Below, piece by piece: positions 8,168 through 16,827 of a stretch of DNA of 64,000 nt. The DNA is taken from assembly GCF_000712035.1 (NCBI RefSeq), contig NZ_KL544008.1, positions 29,694-93,693 of the forward strand, written 5' to 3'. This DNA is from Salinicoccus luteus DSM 17002. GTDB taxonomy: Bacteria > Bacillota > Bacilli > Staphylococcales > Salinicoccaceae. The notes under the pieces were generated by a model. The model had not been told where the DNA came from and ran no database searches. It saw only the letters and a list, made by a program, of their open reading frames with translations. The first letter of the stretch is position 1; every line of letters begins with the position of its first letter. Both the position numbers and the translations under genes were made by a program.

Positions 8168-8736
8168 AGCAGTTCTGGTATGGACTCGTACTCTTCCTCT
8201 TCCTTGCACTGCCGCCTGTCAGGCACCTGCTCGAATCGATCATGGCATTCCACATGCATATGCAGATGCCGCTGCTGTTCGTCTCCGGGCTTCTGATGGC
8301 ACCATTCTTCATGAAGCGGTTCAAAAACTTCTTCGACCAGTGGAATGGAAGCGGGCTGCCGGGCGTCATCCTCTTTCTCGTCATCGTCCTGTACTGGATG
8401 GTGCCGAAGGCGATGGATGAATCGCTCGAGATCATGGCGGTCGAAGCCTTCAAGTTCATCTCGCTGCCATTCCTTGCCGGCGTCCCGCTCCGGGACAGCT
8501 GGGTGAGGATTGGCAAGGCGACGGAAAGCGTCCTGCTGCTCGCGCTCGCCATACTGTTCAGCATCATGGCCTACCTCTACATCCTCTTCGAGAGCACATT
8601 GTGCAACAACTATCTGCTCGTCGACCAGAAGACGGTCGGCTGGGGCTTCGCCTTCTTCAGCCTGTGCCTGATACTGTACCTTGTGCTGACATTGTTCACC
8701 GACCAGTCCCAATACTACGACGAAGCCTCCACCTGA
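8164..8736 (+). CDS. Unknown multi-pass membrane protein of the oxidase operon
   Basis: 190 residues with about five hydrophobic segments and no family I recognise with certainty. Residues 29-36 read FHMHMQMP, a His/Met-alternating stretch like those that bind copper. A second cysteine-containing loop reads ESTLCNNY. The gene is translationally coupled to sco by ATGA overlap and is last in the operon, so a role in oxidase copper loading or assembly is a reasonable inference. The stop lies inside the terminator shared with the convergent crp-like gene. Confidence 0.7.
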   Translation: MKQFWYGLVLFLFLALPPVRHLLESIMAFHMHMQMPLLFVSGLLMAPFFMKRFKNFFDQWNGSGLPGVILFLVIVLYWMVPKAMDESLEIMAVEAFKFISLPFLAGVPLRDSWVRIGKATESVLLLALAILFSIMAYLYILFESTLCNNYLLVDQKTVGWGFAFFSLCLILYLVLTLFTDQSQYYDEAST

Positions 8737-8754
8737 ATCAGGTGGAGGCTTTTA
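8723..8754. terminator. Bidirectional terminator of the oxidase operon and crp-like gene
   Basis: AAGCCTCCACCTG (8723-8735) and CAGGTGGAGGCTT (8739-8751) form a perfect 13-bp stem with a 3-base loop. Both convergent stop codons lie inside it. Confidence 0.85.
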
Positions 8755-9439
8755 GGTGCTTATTCAGATTCGGGATATGCACGACGAGAAAACCGTCCGT
8801 ATCCTCATCGATGATGTTCATTTTCTTGAAGTGTGTAATGTTGCGGCTCACCGTCTCCCGGGACGTGCCGATGATGTTGGCGATGTCCTGCTTCGTCAAG
8901 CGCGTTGATATCCGGCTGTATGTCTCATCGATCACCTCGCCATGGTTCGTCAGCAGGCGTTCGAGCAGCAGCAGGATCTGCTTGTCTGTCGAACGGAAGA
9001 TCTTGTCCTCAAGGCGCTTCTGCAGATCCACGATCAGCTGTCCGAGTGTCCGGAACATCTTGATCGACACTTCCGGGTGGTCCATCAGCAGCTGCTCGAA
9101 ACCCTCCTTCGGGATGGTGATCAGCTCCGACGTCTCGGCGGTGATGGCGTTTGCGGGGTATGAATCCTCCCGGAACAGCCCGTGGTGCGGGAACATCTCC
9201 CCCGACTGGAAGAAGTTCACGATCTGCTCCCTCCCGGAGGCATCATTGCGGTAGATCTTCACTTTGCCCGATGCGACAAAATAGACATGGTCCATCGGTT
9301 CATTCTGCATGAATATATGGGTGCTGCGATAGAACTTCCTCTGGTTTGAAATATCCACGATCAGCCCGAGCTCATCATCCGTCAGTGAGCGGAAAATTTC
9401 AATCTGAGCAAGCAGCTGTCCGAGATTGCTTCGCTGCAT
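8738..9439 (-). CDS. Crp/Fnr-family transcription regulator
   Basis: 233 residues: a cyclic-nucleotide-binding-like domain (about 15-130), a dimer helix, and a C-terminal winged helix with LTKQDIANIIGTSRETVSR. The recognition helix has R-E-T-V-x-R, the residues that read GTGA half-sites in CRP. The protein has no cysteine at all, so it cannot carry an FNR-type Fe-S cluster. It may sense a small ligand or work like staphylococcal ArcR. It converges on the ba3 operon, whose promoter carries a matching palindrome (5127-5142), so it is the prime candidate for that activator. Confidence 0.88.
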   Translation of the reverse strand: MQRSNLGQLLAQIEIFRSLTDDELGLIVDISNQRKFYRSTHIFMQNEPMDHVYFVASGKVKIYRNDASGREQIVNFFQSGEMFPHHGLFREDSYPANAITAETSELITIPKEGFEQLLMDHPEVSIKMFRTLGQLIVDLQKRLEDKIFRSTDKQILLLLERLLTNHGEVIDETYSRISTRLTKQDIANIIGTSRETVSRNITHFKKMNIIDEDTDGFLVVHIPNLNKHLKAST

Positions 9440-9562
9440 CTGTGATACCTCACTTTTCTTTTGGCTATATCATATCATACTGGCACGGACGGGGGCGGTC
9501 TACTCGCCATTGTGCCATCCACGCCGGTTCATTTTCCCGACCCATCACCTTTCTTCCTCCAC

Positions 9563-9592
9563 AAAAAAGGGACACCATCCCTGGCGTCCCTT
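9563..9592 (-). terminator. Terminator of the CYTH-globin-yjbH operon
   Basis: On the minus strand AAGGGACGCC pairs with GGTGTCCCTT around a short loop, followed by T6. The rest of the 9440-9618 gap shows only a TATGAT-like -10 for the crp-like gene. Confidence 0.8.
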
Positions 9593-9618
9593 CAAATCCA
9601 ATCTTAAAAATAACAATA

Positions 9619-10410
9619 CTATCTTCCGAGGGAAGATGTGCCACCCCGTATCTGGTAGTACATGCCATCTTCCGTTTCAACTTCCTCCACGAGCCGCTGC
9701 AGACGCAGCTTCTTGAGCTCGTTGAGCAGAAGGCCGGTCCGCCATTCGAAAACGGTCTTCAGTTCGTGGAAGCTGACCACTTCATAGGATTCGATATAGT
9801 CGCAGATGCTCGGCAGCGGGTGTTTCTCTATCTCTTTTTCGATGAGTTCGTTGATGATGTAGGTATATATATGGTAAGGATAGACCCCTTCTACTTTGAC
9901 GCCTTCCGCCTCCACGTCCCCTGAGAAGAAGATCATGGCGGGCAGTTCTTCGACGTCCATCTCACGGTAGACCATGAGATCGCGTTTCAACAGGCTGCGC
10001 ACATCCTCGGAGTGTGCATCTGTTGTGAAAGCATTGACATCCAGGCCGGCGAGCCTGGCGCTTTCTTCCATGTGTTCGATTGTACATATATTTCTCGTCG
10101 GTACAATACGATTGAGTACATAGCGCATGAATGCACGTGCCTTGTTGCGCCCCTGGACTTCCGCGGCCTTGTAGGCGAGCGCGAGGTTGTCGATGTCCGA
10201 GGTGGACTGGGCCTGGCATTTTGTCAGCACCTGCAGTGACGGCGCCAGTATCTTCTTTATCGTCACATGGCCGCGATATTCGAGCAGCAGCTTGTTGATG
10301 ATCGGTTCCATTGCGCGGCAGTCATCTGAGAACGGGTCGAAAAAGTAAAAAATTTCGATATAATGGGATGTCGGTTCAATTACGAGTGACTGTGTTCCAG
10401 TTCTATTCAT
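9619..10410 (-). CDS. spxH: YjbH (SpxH), ClpXP adaptor for Spx
   Basis: 263 residues. The thioredoxin-like region has FFDPFSDDC in place of a CxxC active site, as in S. aureus YjbH, and LTKCQAQSTS and EGVYPYHIYTYIINEL are highly characteristic. YjbH binds Spx and hands it to ClpXP, keeping Spx low until thiol stress. It is the last gene of an operon with a CYTH protein and a truncated globin. GGTGAGGAC precedes the ATG at 10410. Its target spx is at 543-941. Confidence 0.93.
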   Translation of the reverse strand: MNRTGTQSLVIEPTSHYIEIFYFFDPFSDDCRAMEPIINKLLLEYRGHVTIKKILAPSLQVLTKCQAQSTSDIDNLALAYKAAEVQGRNKARAFMRYVLNRIVPTRNICTIEHMEESARLAGLDVNAFTTDAHSEDVRSLLKRDLMVYREMDVEELPAMIFFSGDVEAEGVKVEGVYPYHIYTYIINELIEKEIEKHPLPSICDYIESYEVVSFHELKTVFEWRTGLLLNELKKLRLQRLVEEVETEDGMYYQIRGGTSSLGR

Positions 10411-10423
10411 GTCCTCACCCTAC

Positions 10424-10792
10424 TTAATCTATTGAATTCACCATATGGTTCGCTGTCAGTGTGTAACGTGCCATAATGTATGTTTTCAATTCCTCTTCAA
10501 GCCCTACGTCATTCATGGCCCGGTCCATATTCTCAAGCCATGCTTCCGCCGCTTCCGGCGTAATGCGGAATGGCACATGGCGTGCCTTCAGCATCGGGTG
10601 GCCGTATTCCTCGTTATAGAGGTTCGGTCCACCGAGAAACTGCGTCTGGAAGAGCTTCTGCTTATAGGCCGTTTCAGTCAGATCATCCGGGAACAGATGG
10701 TTGATGCGCGTATCCTCTGCAACGTAGCCGTAGAAGATATCGATCATGCGGTACAGCTTGTCCTGTCCGATCTCCTTAAATGGAATTGGCAT
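10424..10792 (-). CDS. Truncated hemoglobin, group II (HbO-type)
   Basis: 122 residues of a 2-over-2 globin. The segment GHPMLKARHVPF carries the proximal heme histidine at about H72, and the distal side has the FYGYVAED and NHLFPDD landmarks. Such globins bind O2 or NO and are usually linked to redox stress; here the gene sits between CYTH and yjbH, as in Bacillus and Staphylococcus. I chose the ATG at 10792 with GGGTGA just before it; an in-frame GTG at 10801 is an alternative. It overlaps the end of the CYTH gene by 17 bases. Confidence 0.93.
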   Translation of the reverse strand: MPIPFKEIGQDKLYRMIDIFYGYVAEDTRINHLFPDDLTETAYKQKLFQTQFLGGPNLYNEEYGHPMLKARHVPFRITPEAAEAWLENMDRAMNDVGLEEELKTYIMARYTLTANHMVNSID

Positions 10793-11378
10793 AATTGTCA
10801 CCCGATCTGATATCCTGCAGCTTATTGTAGAAGCGCTCGACCTTCGTCACTTCCTTCCTGCGTTCGATGCCCTGTGCTTCAAGGAGGTTCAGGAAGTGCG
10901 TCTCTCCCTTGTCGTAGTTGTCGACTTCGAATTCGAGTTCGAAGTCCTCGGTGTCGAGATAGCTGTTCTTATCAAGTACGAGCAGCCCCTCCTTATAGTC
11001 GGTTTCGCGCCGTTCGGTTGAGAGGGCGCCGTATATCTTGAGCTGCGTAGTGTCTATATTGAAACGTTCGAGTTCACCGCGGATAAGCTCGGGCAGTTCG
11101 TCTGTGCGGATGTTGCGGTCGAAGTTCAGATCGCTCTCCACTTCACCGTGGTATTCCATCACGCCTTTCCCCGTCGGCTCCTTCAGCGTCATAATCTGCT
11201 TTCCGCCTGTATCCCTGATCCTCAGCAGCAGGCGGTTGTGTTTCATGTCAAGATCTGGGGTATCTATATAGAAGTTCGTCTGCACAACCGGCTGTGTGTT
11301 TTTGAACAGCGCTTCATGCAGGCGTCCGTATTCCTCCCCGGTCAAAAGGTTCTTGAATTCTATTTCGAGTTCTTTCAT
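10776..11378 (-). CDS. CYTH-domain protein (YjbK-like triphosphatase family)
   Basis: 200 residues. The N-terminal MKELEIEFKNLL contains the E-x-E-x-K signature of CYTH proteins, and further charged strands (RLLLRIRDTG, LEFEVDNYD) line the tunnel that binds triphosphate and metal ions. Substrates of bacterial members include inorganic triphosphate and thiamine triphosphate; which one applies here is unknown. The ATG at 11378 follows AAGGAG by 8 bases; an earlier in-frame GTG would overlap that site. It is first in the CYTH-globin-yjbH operon, divergent from UPF0738-relQ-nadK. Confidence 0.92.
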   Translation of the reverse strand: MKELEIEFKNLLTGEEYGRLHEALFKNTQPVVQTNFYIDTPDLDMKHNRLLLRIRDTGGKQIMTLKEPTGKGVMEYHGEVESDLNFDRNIRTDELPELIRGELERFNIDTTQLKIYGALSTERRETDYKEGLLVLDKNSYLDTEDFELEFEVDNYDKGETHFLNLLEAQGIERRKEVTKVERFYNKLQDIRSGDNYANSI

Positions 11379-11497
11379 CAGATCCACTCCTTAATGTATA
11401 TTATCTTAAATTTGAAATGCAGTGTAAAGTAAACAGTTTCCTACGTTATCAAATGCGAGATACTATGGTAAAATAAATTGCGCAAGGAGTGAAAATA

Positions 11498-11842
11498 ATG
11501 GATATATATGTAACGGAAATCAAATTTGAAGATGCGGCATTGAAATGCTACGCAGAAGCGGACACACAGGGACTGAAGGCAGCAGCACGCATGATCGTCG
11601 ATTCTGATAACATGGCGTTCATATACATGCTGGACGACGGGGAAGCGTTCAGACGGGTTCACTTTGTAAGGGAAACGTGGTCCATGCTGAAGGCGCACCA
11701 CGGCGCTGAGGTCATCCTGAATACGGATGTCATCCTGACGGATTTCTGGGATGAACTGGACTATCTGATTGAAAATATTGAGGACAACAACAATTATGGG
11801 GAAGCTTTTGAGAGTGCAGTCAGGGAAGAGTTCATACAATAG
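11498..11842 (+). CDS. UPF0738 family protein (YjbL-like)
   Basis: 114 residues, MDIYVTEIKFEDAALKCYAE and onward. The features I recall from the staphylococcal UPF0738 protein are present: VDSDNMAFIYMLDDGEA, FVRETWSML, and the final NNNYGEAF. The function is unknown. AGGAG (11485-11489) is 8 bases before the ATG at 11498. It is the first gene of an operon with relQ and nadK, a conserved order, which hints at a link to (p)ppGpp or nucleotide physiology but does not prove one. Confidence 0.88.
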   Translation: MDIYVTEIKFEDAALKCYAEADTQGLKAAARMIVDSDNMAFIYMLDDGEAFRRVHFVRETWSMLKAHHGAEVILNTDVILTDFWDELDYLIENIEDNNNYGEAFESAVREEFIQ

Positions 11843-11869
11843 AACGGATTTAGGACTGGAGTGTAAGTG

Positions 11870-12493
11870 ATGGAACAATGGGAGAAGTTTCTTGCACCTT
11901 ACAAGCAGGCTGTCGAGGAGCTCAAGATCAAACTGAAGGGGATGCGTCAGGATTATCAGCTCACGCGCCAGTCCTCTCCGGTGGAATTCGTGACGGCACG
12001 GGTGAAGCCGGTACAGAGCATCATAGAGAAGGCCAGTGCGCGCAACATCCCGTATGACCGTCTGCAGGAGGGCATGTATGATATCGCCGGTGTCAGGATC
12101 ATGTGCCAGTTCGTCGATGACATCGAGCTGATCTGCGCCCAGATCCGCAACCGGACGGACATGAAGGTTGTCGAGGAGCGTGACTATGTGGCCAATACGA
12201 AGGAGAGCGGCTACCGTTCGTACCACCTCATCGTGGAATATCCGGTGGAGCGCATCGGCGGCGCGGTGACCATCCTTGCGGAAATCCAGATCCGCACGCT
12301 GGCCATGAACTTCTGGGCGACGATCGAACATACACTGAACTATAAATACAGCGGGGAGTACCCGCCGGAAATAAAGAAGCGCCTCCAGAATGCGGCTGAG
12401 GCGGCGTATCTTCTCGATCAGGAGATGTCCGAGATCCGCGAGGAGATCCAGGATGCCCAGAAGTACTATACGAAAAAGCGGAACATACGCTGA
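11870..12493 (+). CDS. relQ: RelQ, small alarmone synthetase
   Basis: 207 residues of the YjbM/RelQ small alarmone synthetase class: a lone synthetase domain without hydrolase or regulatory parts. Visible motifs include YDIAGVRIMCQF, ESGYRSYHLI and AEIQIRTLAMNFWATIEH. It makes (p)ppGpp from ATP and GDP/GTP, independently of the ribosome, usually under cell-wall stress. The ATG at 11870 is 8 bases after GGAG; the overlapping GTG three bases earlier is less likely. It precedes nadK in the same operon, as in Bacillus yjbMN. Confidence 0.95.
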   Translation: MEQWEKFLAPYKQAVEELKIKLKGMRQDYQLTRQSSPVEFVTARVKPVQSIIEKASARNIPYDRLQEGMYDIAGVRIMCQFVDDIELICAQIRNRTDMKVVEERDYVANTKESGYRSYHLIVEYPVERIGGAVTILAEIQIRTLAMNFWATIEHTLNYKYSGEYPPEIKKRLQNAAEAAYLLDQEMSEIREEIQDAQKYYTKKRNIR

Positions 12494-12529
12494 TCCGATA
12501 CAGACAAAGCTTGAGGAAGGTGTGGCTAT

Positions 12530-13324
12530 ATGAAGTTTTTCATCGTTTCCAAAGGAGACACGAAATCGAATGCATTGAAGGATAAAATGATGAACTACAT
12601 GGTGGATATGGGGATGACCCCTGATGAGAAGGCACCCGACATCGTCATTTCGGTCGGGGGAGACGGCACGCTGCTCCAGGCATTCCACCGCTATCAGCAC
12701 CTTCTTGATCACACGGCGTTCGTCGGTGTACATACAGGGCATCTCGGCTTCTATGCAGACTGGCTGCCACAGGAAGTGGAACGGCTCATCATCGCAATAC
12801 AGAACGACGAATTCCAAGTCATCGAATACCCGCTGCTCGAGACGATCATCCGCTACGAGTCGGAGGGTACGGAAACGCGCTATCTGGCGCTTAATGAAGC
12901 GACGCTCAGGACCGACAACGGGACGACGCTCGTCATGGATGTCGACATACGCAACCAGCATTTCGAACGGTTCAGGGGGGATGGCCTGTGCATCTCGACA
13001 CCATCCGGTTCGACCGCCTACAACAAGGCGCTCGGCGGTGCGCTGATCCACCCGTCTCTTGAAGCGATACAGATTACGGAGATCGCATCCATCAACAACC
13101 GGGTGTTCCGTACCGTCGGTTCGCCGCTCGTCCTGCCGAAGCATCATACATGCCAGGTGCTGCCGGTGAACAGCGAAGTCTATCAGATGACGATCGACCA
13201 TATCAATCTCGTGCATAAAGGCGTCAAATCGATCCAGTTCAGGGTCGCGGATGAAAAGATAAGGTTTGCCCGGTTCAGGCCGTTCCCATTCTGGAAGAGG
13301 GTGCACGACTCCTTCATATCCTAG
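12530..13324 (+). CDS. nadK: NAD kinase
   Basis: 264 residues with the NAD kinase signature G-G-D-G-T at 43-47 and the second nucleotide site [15 protein letters not shown]. It phosphorylates NAD+ to NADP+. GAGGAAGG precedes the ATG. In Bacillus and Staphylococcus a pseudouridine synthase (rluD/rluE type) normally follows; here the operon ends in a terminator after 76 bases and goes to mgtE, so that gene is absent from the locus. Confidence 0.96.
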   Translation: MKFFIVSKGDTKSNALKDKMMNYMVDMGMTPDEKAPDIVISVGGDGTLLQAFHRYQHLLDHTAFVGVHTGHLGFYADWLPQEVERLIIAIQNDEFQVIEYPLLETIIRYESEGTETRYLALNEATLRTDNGTTLVMDVDIRNQHFERFRGDGLCISTPSGSTAYNKALGGALIHPSLEAIQITEIASINNRVFRTVGSPLVLPKHHTCQVLPVNSEVYQMTIDHINLVHKGVKSIQFRVADEKIRFARFRPFPFWKRVHDSFIS

Positions 13325-13327
13325 GAT

Positions 13328-13352
13328 GAAAGCACTGTCATGGTGCTTTTTT
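13328..13352 (+). terminator. Terminator of the UPF0738-relQ-nadK operon
   Basis: AAAGCAC, a short loop, then GTGCTTTTTT. The stem is short but well placed. Confidence 0.65.
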
Positions 13353-13399
13353 GGTTTAAGCATCCTTTTTAAAAAATAATCCCAAAGGGTGGTGGCATC

Positions 13400-14773
13400 A
13401 TGGCTGATGTTGTAGAAATGACAGAAATGGAACGCGAATATGAAACATTGCGCGCCCATCTGAGGGAAGGGGAAATGGATCTTTTCCGGGAGGCTTTCTT
13501 CGAGCTGCACAACTATGAGCAGAGTGAATTCTACCTCGAGCTTGAGGAGGCGGACCGTCAGACGATGTACCACTTCCTCAGCCCGGAGGAGGTGGCGGAG
13601 TTCTTCGACAGCCTGGAACTCGATCCGGAAGAGTACGATGCGCTGTTCGAAACGATGAATGCCCGGTATGCAGCAAGCATGATCGGTGCGATGCAGTATG
13701 ATAACGCCGTCGATATACTGAATGAAGTGTCGAAGGAGAAGCTCACTTCATTCCTGACGCTGATGGACCGGGAGGACGCCCGGGAGATACGCACGCTCAT
13801 GAACTATGAGGAGGACACGGCGGGCGGTATCATGACGACGGAATTCGTCAGCGTCACCTCCCTCATGACCGTGCGGGAGGCCATGCGGCACCTCAAGCAG
13901 ATGGCGCTTGATTCGGAGACGATCTACTATGTGTTCGTCGTGGATCCGGACCAGAAGCTTGCCGGGATCCTCTCCCTCCGTGAACTGATCATTGCGGATG
14001 ATGATGCCTATATCGGCGACATCATGATCGAGCGTGTCGTATCCGCCCGCGTATCGGACGACCAGGAGGAAGTGGCCCGGATCATGCGGGACTACGACTT
14101 TCTTGCGATGCCGGTCGTGGACTACCAGGACCACCTGGTCGGCATCATCACGGCTGATGACATCATGGATGTCATGGACGAAGAGGCTCACGAGGACTAT
14201 TCCAGACTTGCCGGTATGAGTGAGATCGAACCGGCGTCGGACTCTTCATTTTCCACAGCGAAGAAGCGGCTGCCGTGGCTCATCGGCCTGACGTTCATGG
14301 GCATGGTCACTGCAGCGATGCTGACGACATTCGAGGACACGCTGGCCCAGGTCGCCGTTCTCGGTGCGTTCATCCCGATCATCGGCGGCATGGCCGGCAA
14401 CAGCGGCACACAGTCGCTGGCCGTAGCGGTCCGCGGCATTGCGACCGGCGAGATAAAGGACACGAGCAAAATAAAACTGGCCCTCCGTGAGATGGGTTCC
14501 GGCCTCATTACAGGACTTGTATGCGGCCTGATCATATTTGGCATCATTACACTCTTGTATGATTCGCCGATTCTTGGTATCATCGTCGGAGTCAGTCTGC
14601 TGATTGCGATGACGCTGGCCACACTGCTCGGCACACTCGTGCCGCTTCTGATGAGCCGGCTGAACATCGACCCGGCAGTCGCCAGCGGCCCATTCATAAC
14701 GACAGCAAATGACATCATCAGCCTGCTCGTCTATTTTTCGCTTGCGAATGCATTCATGTCGTATCTGCTATAA
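13400..14773 (+). CDS. mgtE: MgtE-family magnesium transporter
   Basis: 457 residues. The N-terminal MgtE_N helical domain (about 20-130) is followed by paired CBS domains (about 140-260) and five C-terminal transmembrane helices. The membrane part has the GNSGTQSLAV motif of the Mg2+ pore and the PFITTANDIISLLVYF end. Cytosolic Mg2+ bound between the N and CBS domains closes the pore in characterised members. The start is an ATG 6 bases after GGTGG. No M-box riboswitch is visible upstream. The next gene begins 10 bases later, so the two are probably co-transcribed. Confidence 0.95.
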   Translation: MADVVEMTEMEREYETLRAHLREGEMDLFREAFFELHNYEQSEFYLELEEADRQTMYHFLSPEEVAEFFDSLELDPEEYDALFETMNARYAASMIGAMQYDNAVDILNEVSKEKLTSFLTLMDREDAREIRTLMNYEEDTAGGIMTTEFVSVTSLMTVREAMRHLKQMALDSETIYYVFVVDPDQKLAGILSLRELIIADDDAYIGDIMIERVVSARVSDDQEEVARIMRDYDFLAMPVVDYQDHLVGIITADDIMDVMDEEAHEDYSRLAGMSEIEPASDSSFSTAKKRLPWLIGLTFMGMVTAAMLTTFEDTLAQVAVLGAFIPIIGGMAGNSGTQSLAVAVRGIATGEIKDTSKIKLALREMGSGLITGLVCGLIIFGIITLLYDSPILGIIVGVSLLIAMTLATLLGTLVPLLMSRLNIDPAVASGPFITTANDIISLLVYFSLANAFMSYLL

Positions 14774-14783
14774 GGAGTAACCT

Positions 14784-16643
14784 ATGGAACATGGACCATC
14801 TGTAGTATCATTGGCGATTGTCGTCCTGGCGGCACTGCTTACGCCAATACTGATCAGTCGCCTCAAAGTAAGTTTCCTCCCGGTTGTGGTTGCGGAGATC
14901 ATCGTCGGGGTCATCATCGGAAGATCATTTCTCAATATCGTCGATGCAGGTGACCCGTGGCTGAATATCCTCTCCACGCTGGGTTTTATATTTCTGATGT
15001 TTCTCAGTGGGCTCGAGATCGACTTCGATGCCTTCACCCAGAAGTCGTCCGCCCAGAAGAAATCGAAGGTTTTGAAGCGTCCTCTGCCGAACACACTTCT
15101 ACTGACCACCGGCATATTCGTCGGCATCCTGACGCTCAGCCTCCTGTTTGCGCTCATGATGCGGGGATTCGGTGTATTTGACGACGTCTTCCTGCTCGTC
15201 ATCATCATCTCCACCATCTCCCTCGGTGTCGTCGTTCCGACATTGAAGGAGGCGAACCTCATCACGACGCAGATGGGTCAGGTCATCCTGCTCGTCGCCG
15301 TCATCGCGGACCTTGCCACAATGATCATGCTGGCATTCTATTCACAGCTGTATGCGGATGCGAGCCAGCCGATCTGGCTGATGACGATACTCGTCGGTTT
15401 TGCGATCCTGTTCTACCTGCTGGGGCGGGTCATGAACCAGTCGCATTTCATCAAACAGCTGAACAACGGCACGATGCAGATCGGCATCCGGGGCGTATTC
15501 GCCCTGATCATCATGCTCGTGGCGCTTGCTGAAGGGGTGGGGGCAGAGAACATCCTCGGCGCCTTCATCGCCGGGTGCATCGTCAGCCTGCTCAAGCCCG
15601 ACCAGGACATCGTGCACAAGCTCGATTCCTTCGGCTACGGGTTCTTCATCCCCATATTCTTCATCATGGTGGGTGTGGACCTCGACCTGCCGTCGCTGTT
15701 CTCGGACAGCCGGGTGTTCATACTGATCCCGGTGCTGCTGCTCGCCTTCCTGCTCAGCAAACTGGTGCCGGTGATGGTGCTGCTTCGGTACTTTGACATC
15801 AAACGGGTCACTGCGGCAGGGTTCCTGCTGACGTCGACACTGTCGCTCATCATCGCGGCCGCCGTCATCGCCGAGCAGATCGGCATGATTACGAATGCGG
15901 AAAGCGGCATGTTCATACTGAGTGCCGTCATCGCATGCATCATCACACCAGTCGTCTTCAGGCAGCTCTATCCTGAAGGGGAAAATGAGGACCGCGTAAT
16001 CAATGTGACGGTCTTCGGCAACAATCAGCTGACGGTGCCCGTGTCGCACAGCATCGCCGGCGGCCTGTATCATGTGAAGCTCGTCTTCCATAAGAACTAT
16101 TCGGATTCGAGGGAGAGGAGTACGGAGAATCTGAGCTTCCACGAAATTCCGGAATACTCGGAGGCGGCACTCGATGAGATCGATGCATTCGATGCCGATA
16201 TCGTCGTGCTCGGCGCCAATGATTCCGACATCAACTGGCGTGTGGCCGAGATGGCGGAGGATCGGGGTGTCGAGCGCATCATCTACCGCGTCGACGATCC
16301 GACGCAGGAGCGTGCCGTCAAGGAGCGCGGCTATGAACTGTTCTCGACGATGCTCAGCTCGAAGACGCTGCTCCGTGGCCTGATTGAATCACCCAACATG
16401 ATGCAGCTCCTCTCGGATGAGGAGACGTCCATCTACGAAATCCAGATGAACAACTACCGCTATGATGAAATGCTGCTCCGGAACTTCCCGTTCACCGGAG
16501 ACATCATCTTCCTGAGGATATTGCGCGGCCAGGAATCCCTCGTGCCGCATGGCGATACGCCTCTGCATGTGGATGACCGCATCTTCATGACGGGAACAAG
16601 GGAATATGTGGAGGAGTTAAAGCGAGAGCTCGAACTCTACTGA
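14784..16643 (+). CDS. CPA2-family cation:proton antiporter (Kef/Nha-like) with C-terminal regulatory domains
   Basis: 619 residues. About twelve helices fill residues 5-390, including the GVVVPTL and GAFIAGCIVSLL segments typical of CPA2 exchangers. A Rossmann-like TrkA-N segment follows (about 410-520: VTVFGNNQL, DIVVLGANDSD), then a TrkA-C-like domain to the end. This exchanges K+ or Na+ for H+; the ion is not predictable from sequence. AAGGAG lies 8 bases upstream, and the gene is 10 bases after mgtE. A staphylococcal homologue occupies the same place before fabI. Confidence 0.9.
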   Translation: MEHGPSVVSLAIVVLAALLTPILISRLKVSFLPVVVAEIIVGVIIGRSFLNIVDAGDPWLNILSTLGFIFLMFLSGLEIDFDAFTQKSSAQKKSKVLKRPLPNTLLLTTGIFVGILTLSLLFALMMRGFGVFDDVFLLVIIISTISLGVVVPTLKEANLITTQMGQVILLVAVIADLATMIMLAFYSQLYADASQPIWLMTILVGFAILFYLLGRVMNQSHFIKQLNNGTMQIGIRGVFALIIMLVALAEGVGAENILGAFIAGCIVSLLKPDQDIVHKLDSFGYGFFIPIFFIMVGVDLDLPSLFSDSRVFILIPVLLLAFLLSKLVPVMVLLRYFDIKRVTAAGFLLTSTLSLIIAAAVIAEQIGMITNAESGMFILSAVIACIITPVVFRQLYPEGENEDRVINVTVFGNNQLTVPVSHSIAGGLYHVKLVFHKNYSDSRERSTENLSFHEIPEYSEAALDEIDAFDADIVVLGANDSDINWRVAEMAEDRGVERIIYRVDDPTQERAVKERGYELFSTMLSSKTLLRGLIESPNMMQLLSDEETSIYEIQMNNYRYDEMLLRNFPFTGDIIFLRILRGQESLVPHGDTPLHVDDRIFMTGTREYVEELKRELELY

Positions 16644-16651
16644 TGGAAATG

Positions 16652-16683
16652 GCGTGCATCCGATGGTCGGGTGCACGCTTTTC
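16652..16683 (+). terminator. Terminator of the mgtE-antiporter operon
   Basis: GCGTGCATCC and GGGTGCACGC form a stem with a 7-base loop, followed by TTTT. Confidence 0.8.
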
Positions 16684-16746
16684 TGTTGGAGGGGAATTGT
16701 GCCCGTCCCATATTTTCTGTTGCATTTCACCTTGAAAAAATGTAGA

Positions 16747-16763
16747 TTAGTAGTAGGTACTAA
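16747..16763. promoter_or_regulatory. FapR operator upstream of fabI
   Basis: TTAGTAGTAGGTACTAA, reverse complement TTAGTACCTACTACTAA, matches the 17-base FapR operator of Gram-positive lipid genes. FapR represses fatty-acid synthesis genes until malonyl-CoA releases it. The site is 64 bases before the fabI ATG. Confidence 0.85.
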
Positions 16764-16827
16764 TAACAAACGATAATTGGTAGTGTACACCGTTACGCAC
16801 AATTAACAAAAAGGGAGTTTATGACTT

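Noticed and set aside
9425..9436. GTGA-N4-TCAC at the start of the crp-like gene as an autoregulatory site
   Set aside because: The spacing differs from the N6 of the site at the oxidase promoter, and it overlaps the ribosome binding region, so chance is likely.
13325..13399. M-box riboswitch before mgtE
   Set aside because: Only 75 bases lie between nadK and mgtE, too short for the aptamer, and no conserved segment is seen.
11441..13573. Long open frame on the minus strand opposite UPF0738, relQ and nadK
   Set aside because: It lies wholly antisense to three well-supported genes, has no ribosome binding site and no family features. Such frames arise from codon bias in this genome.
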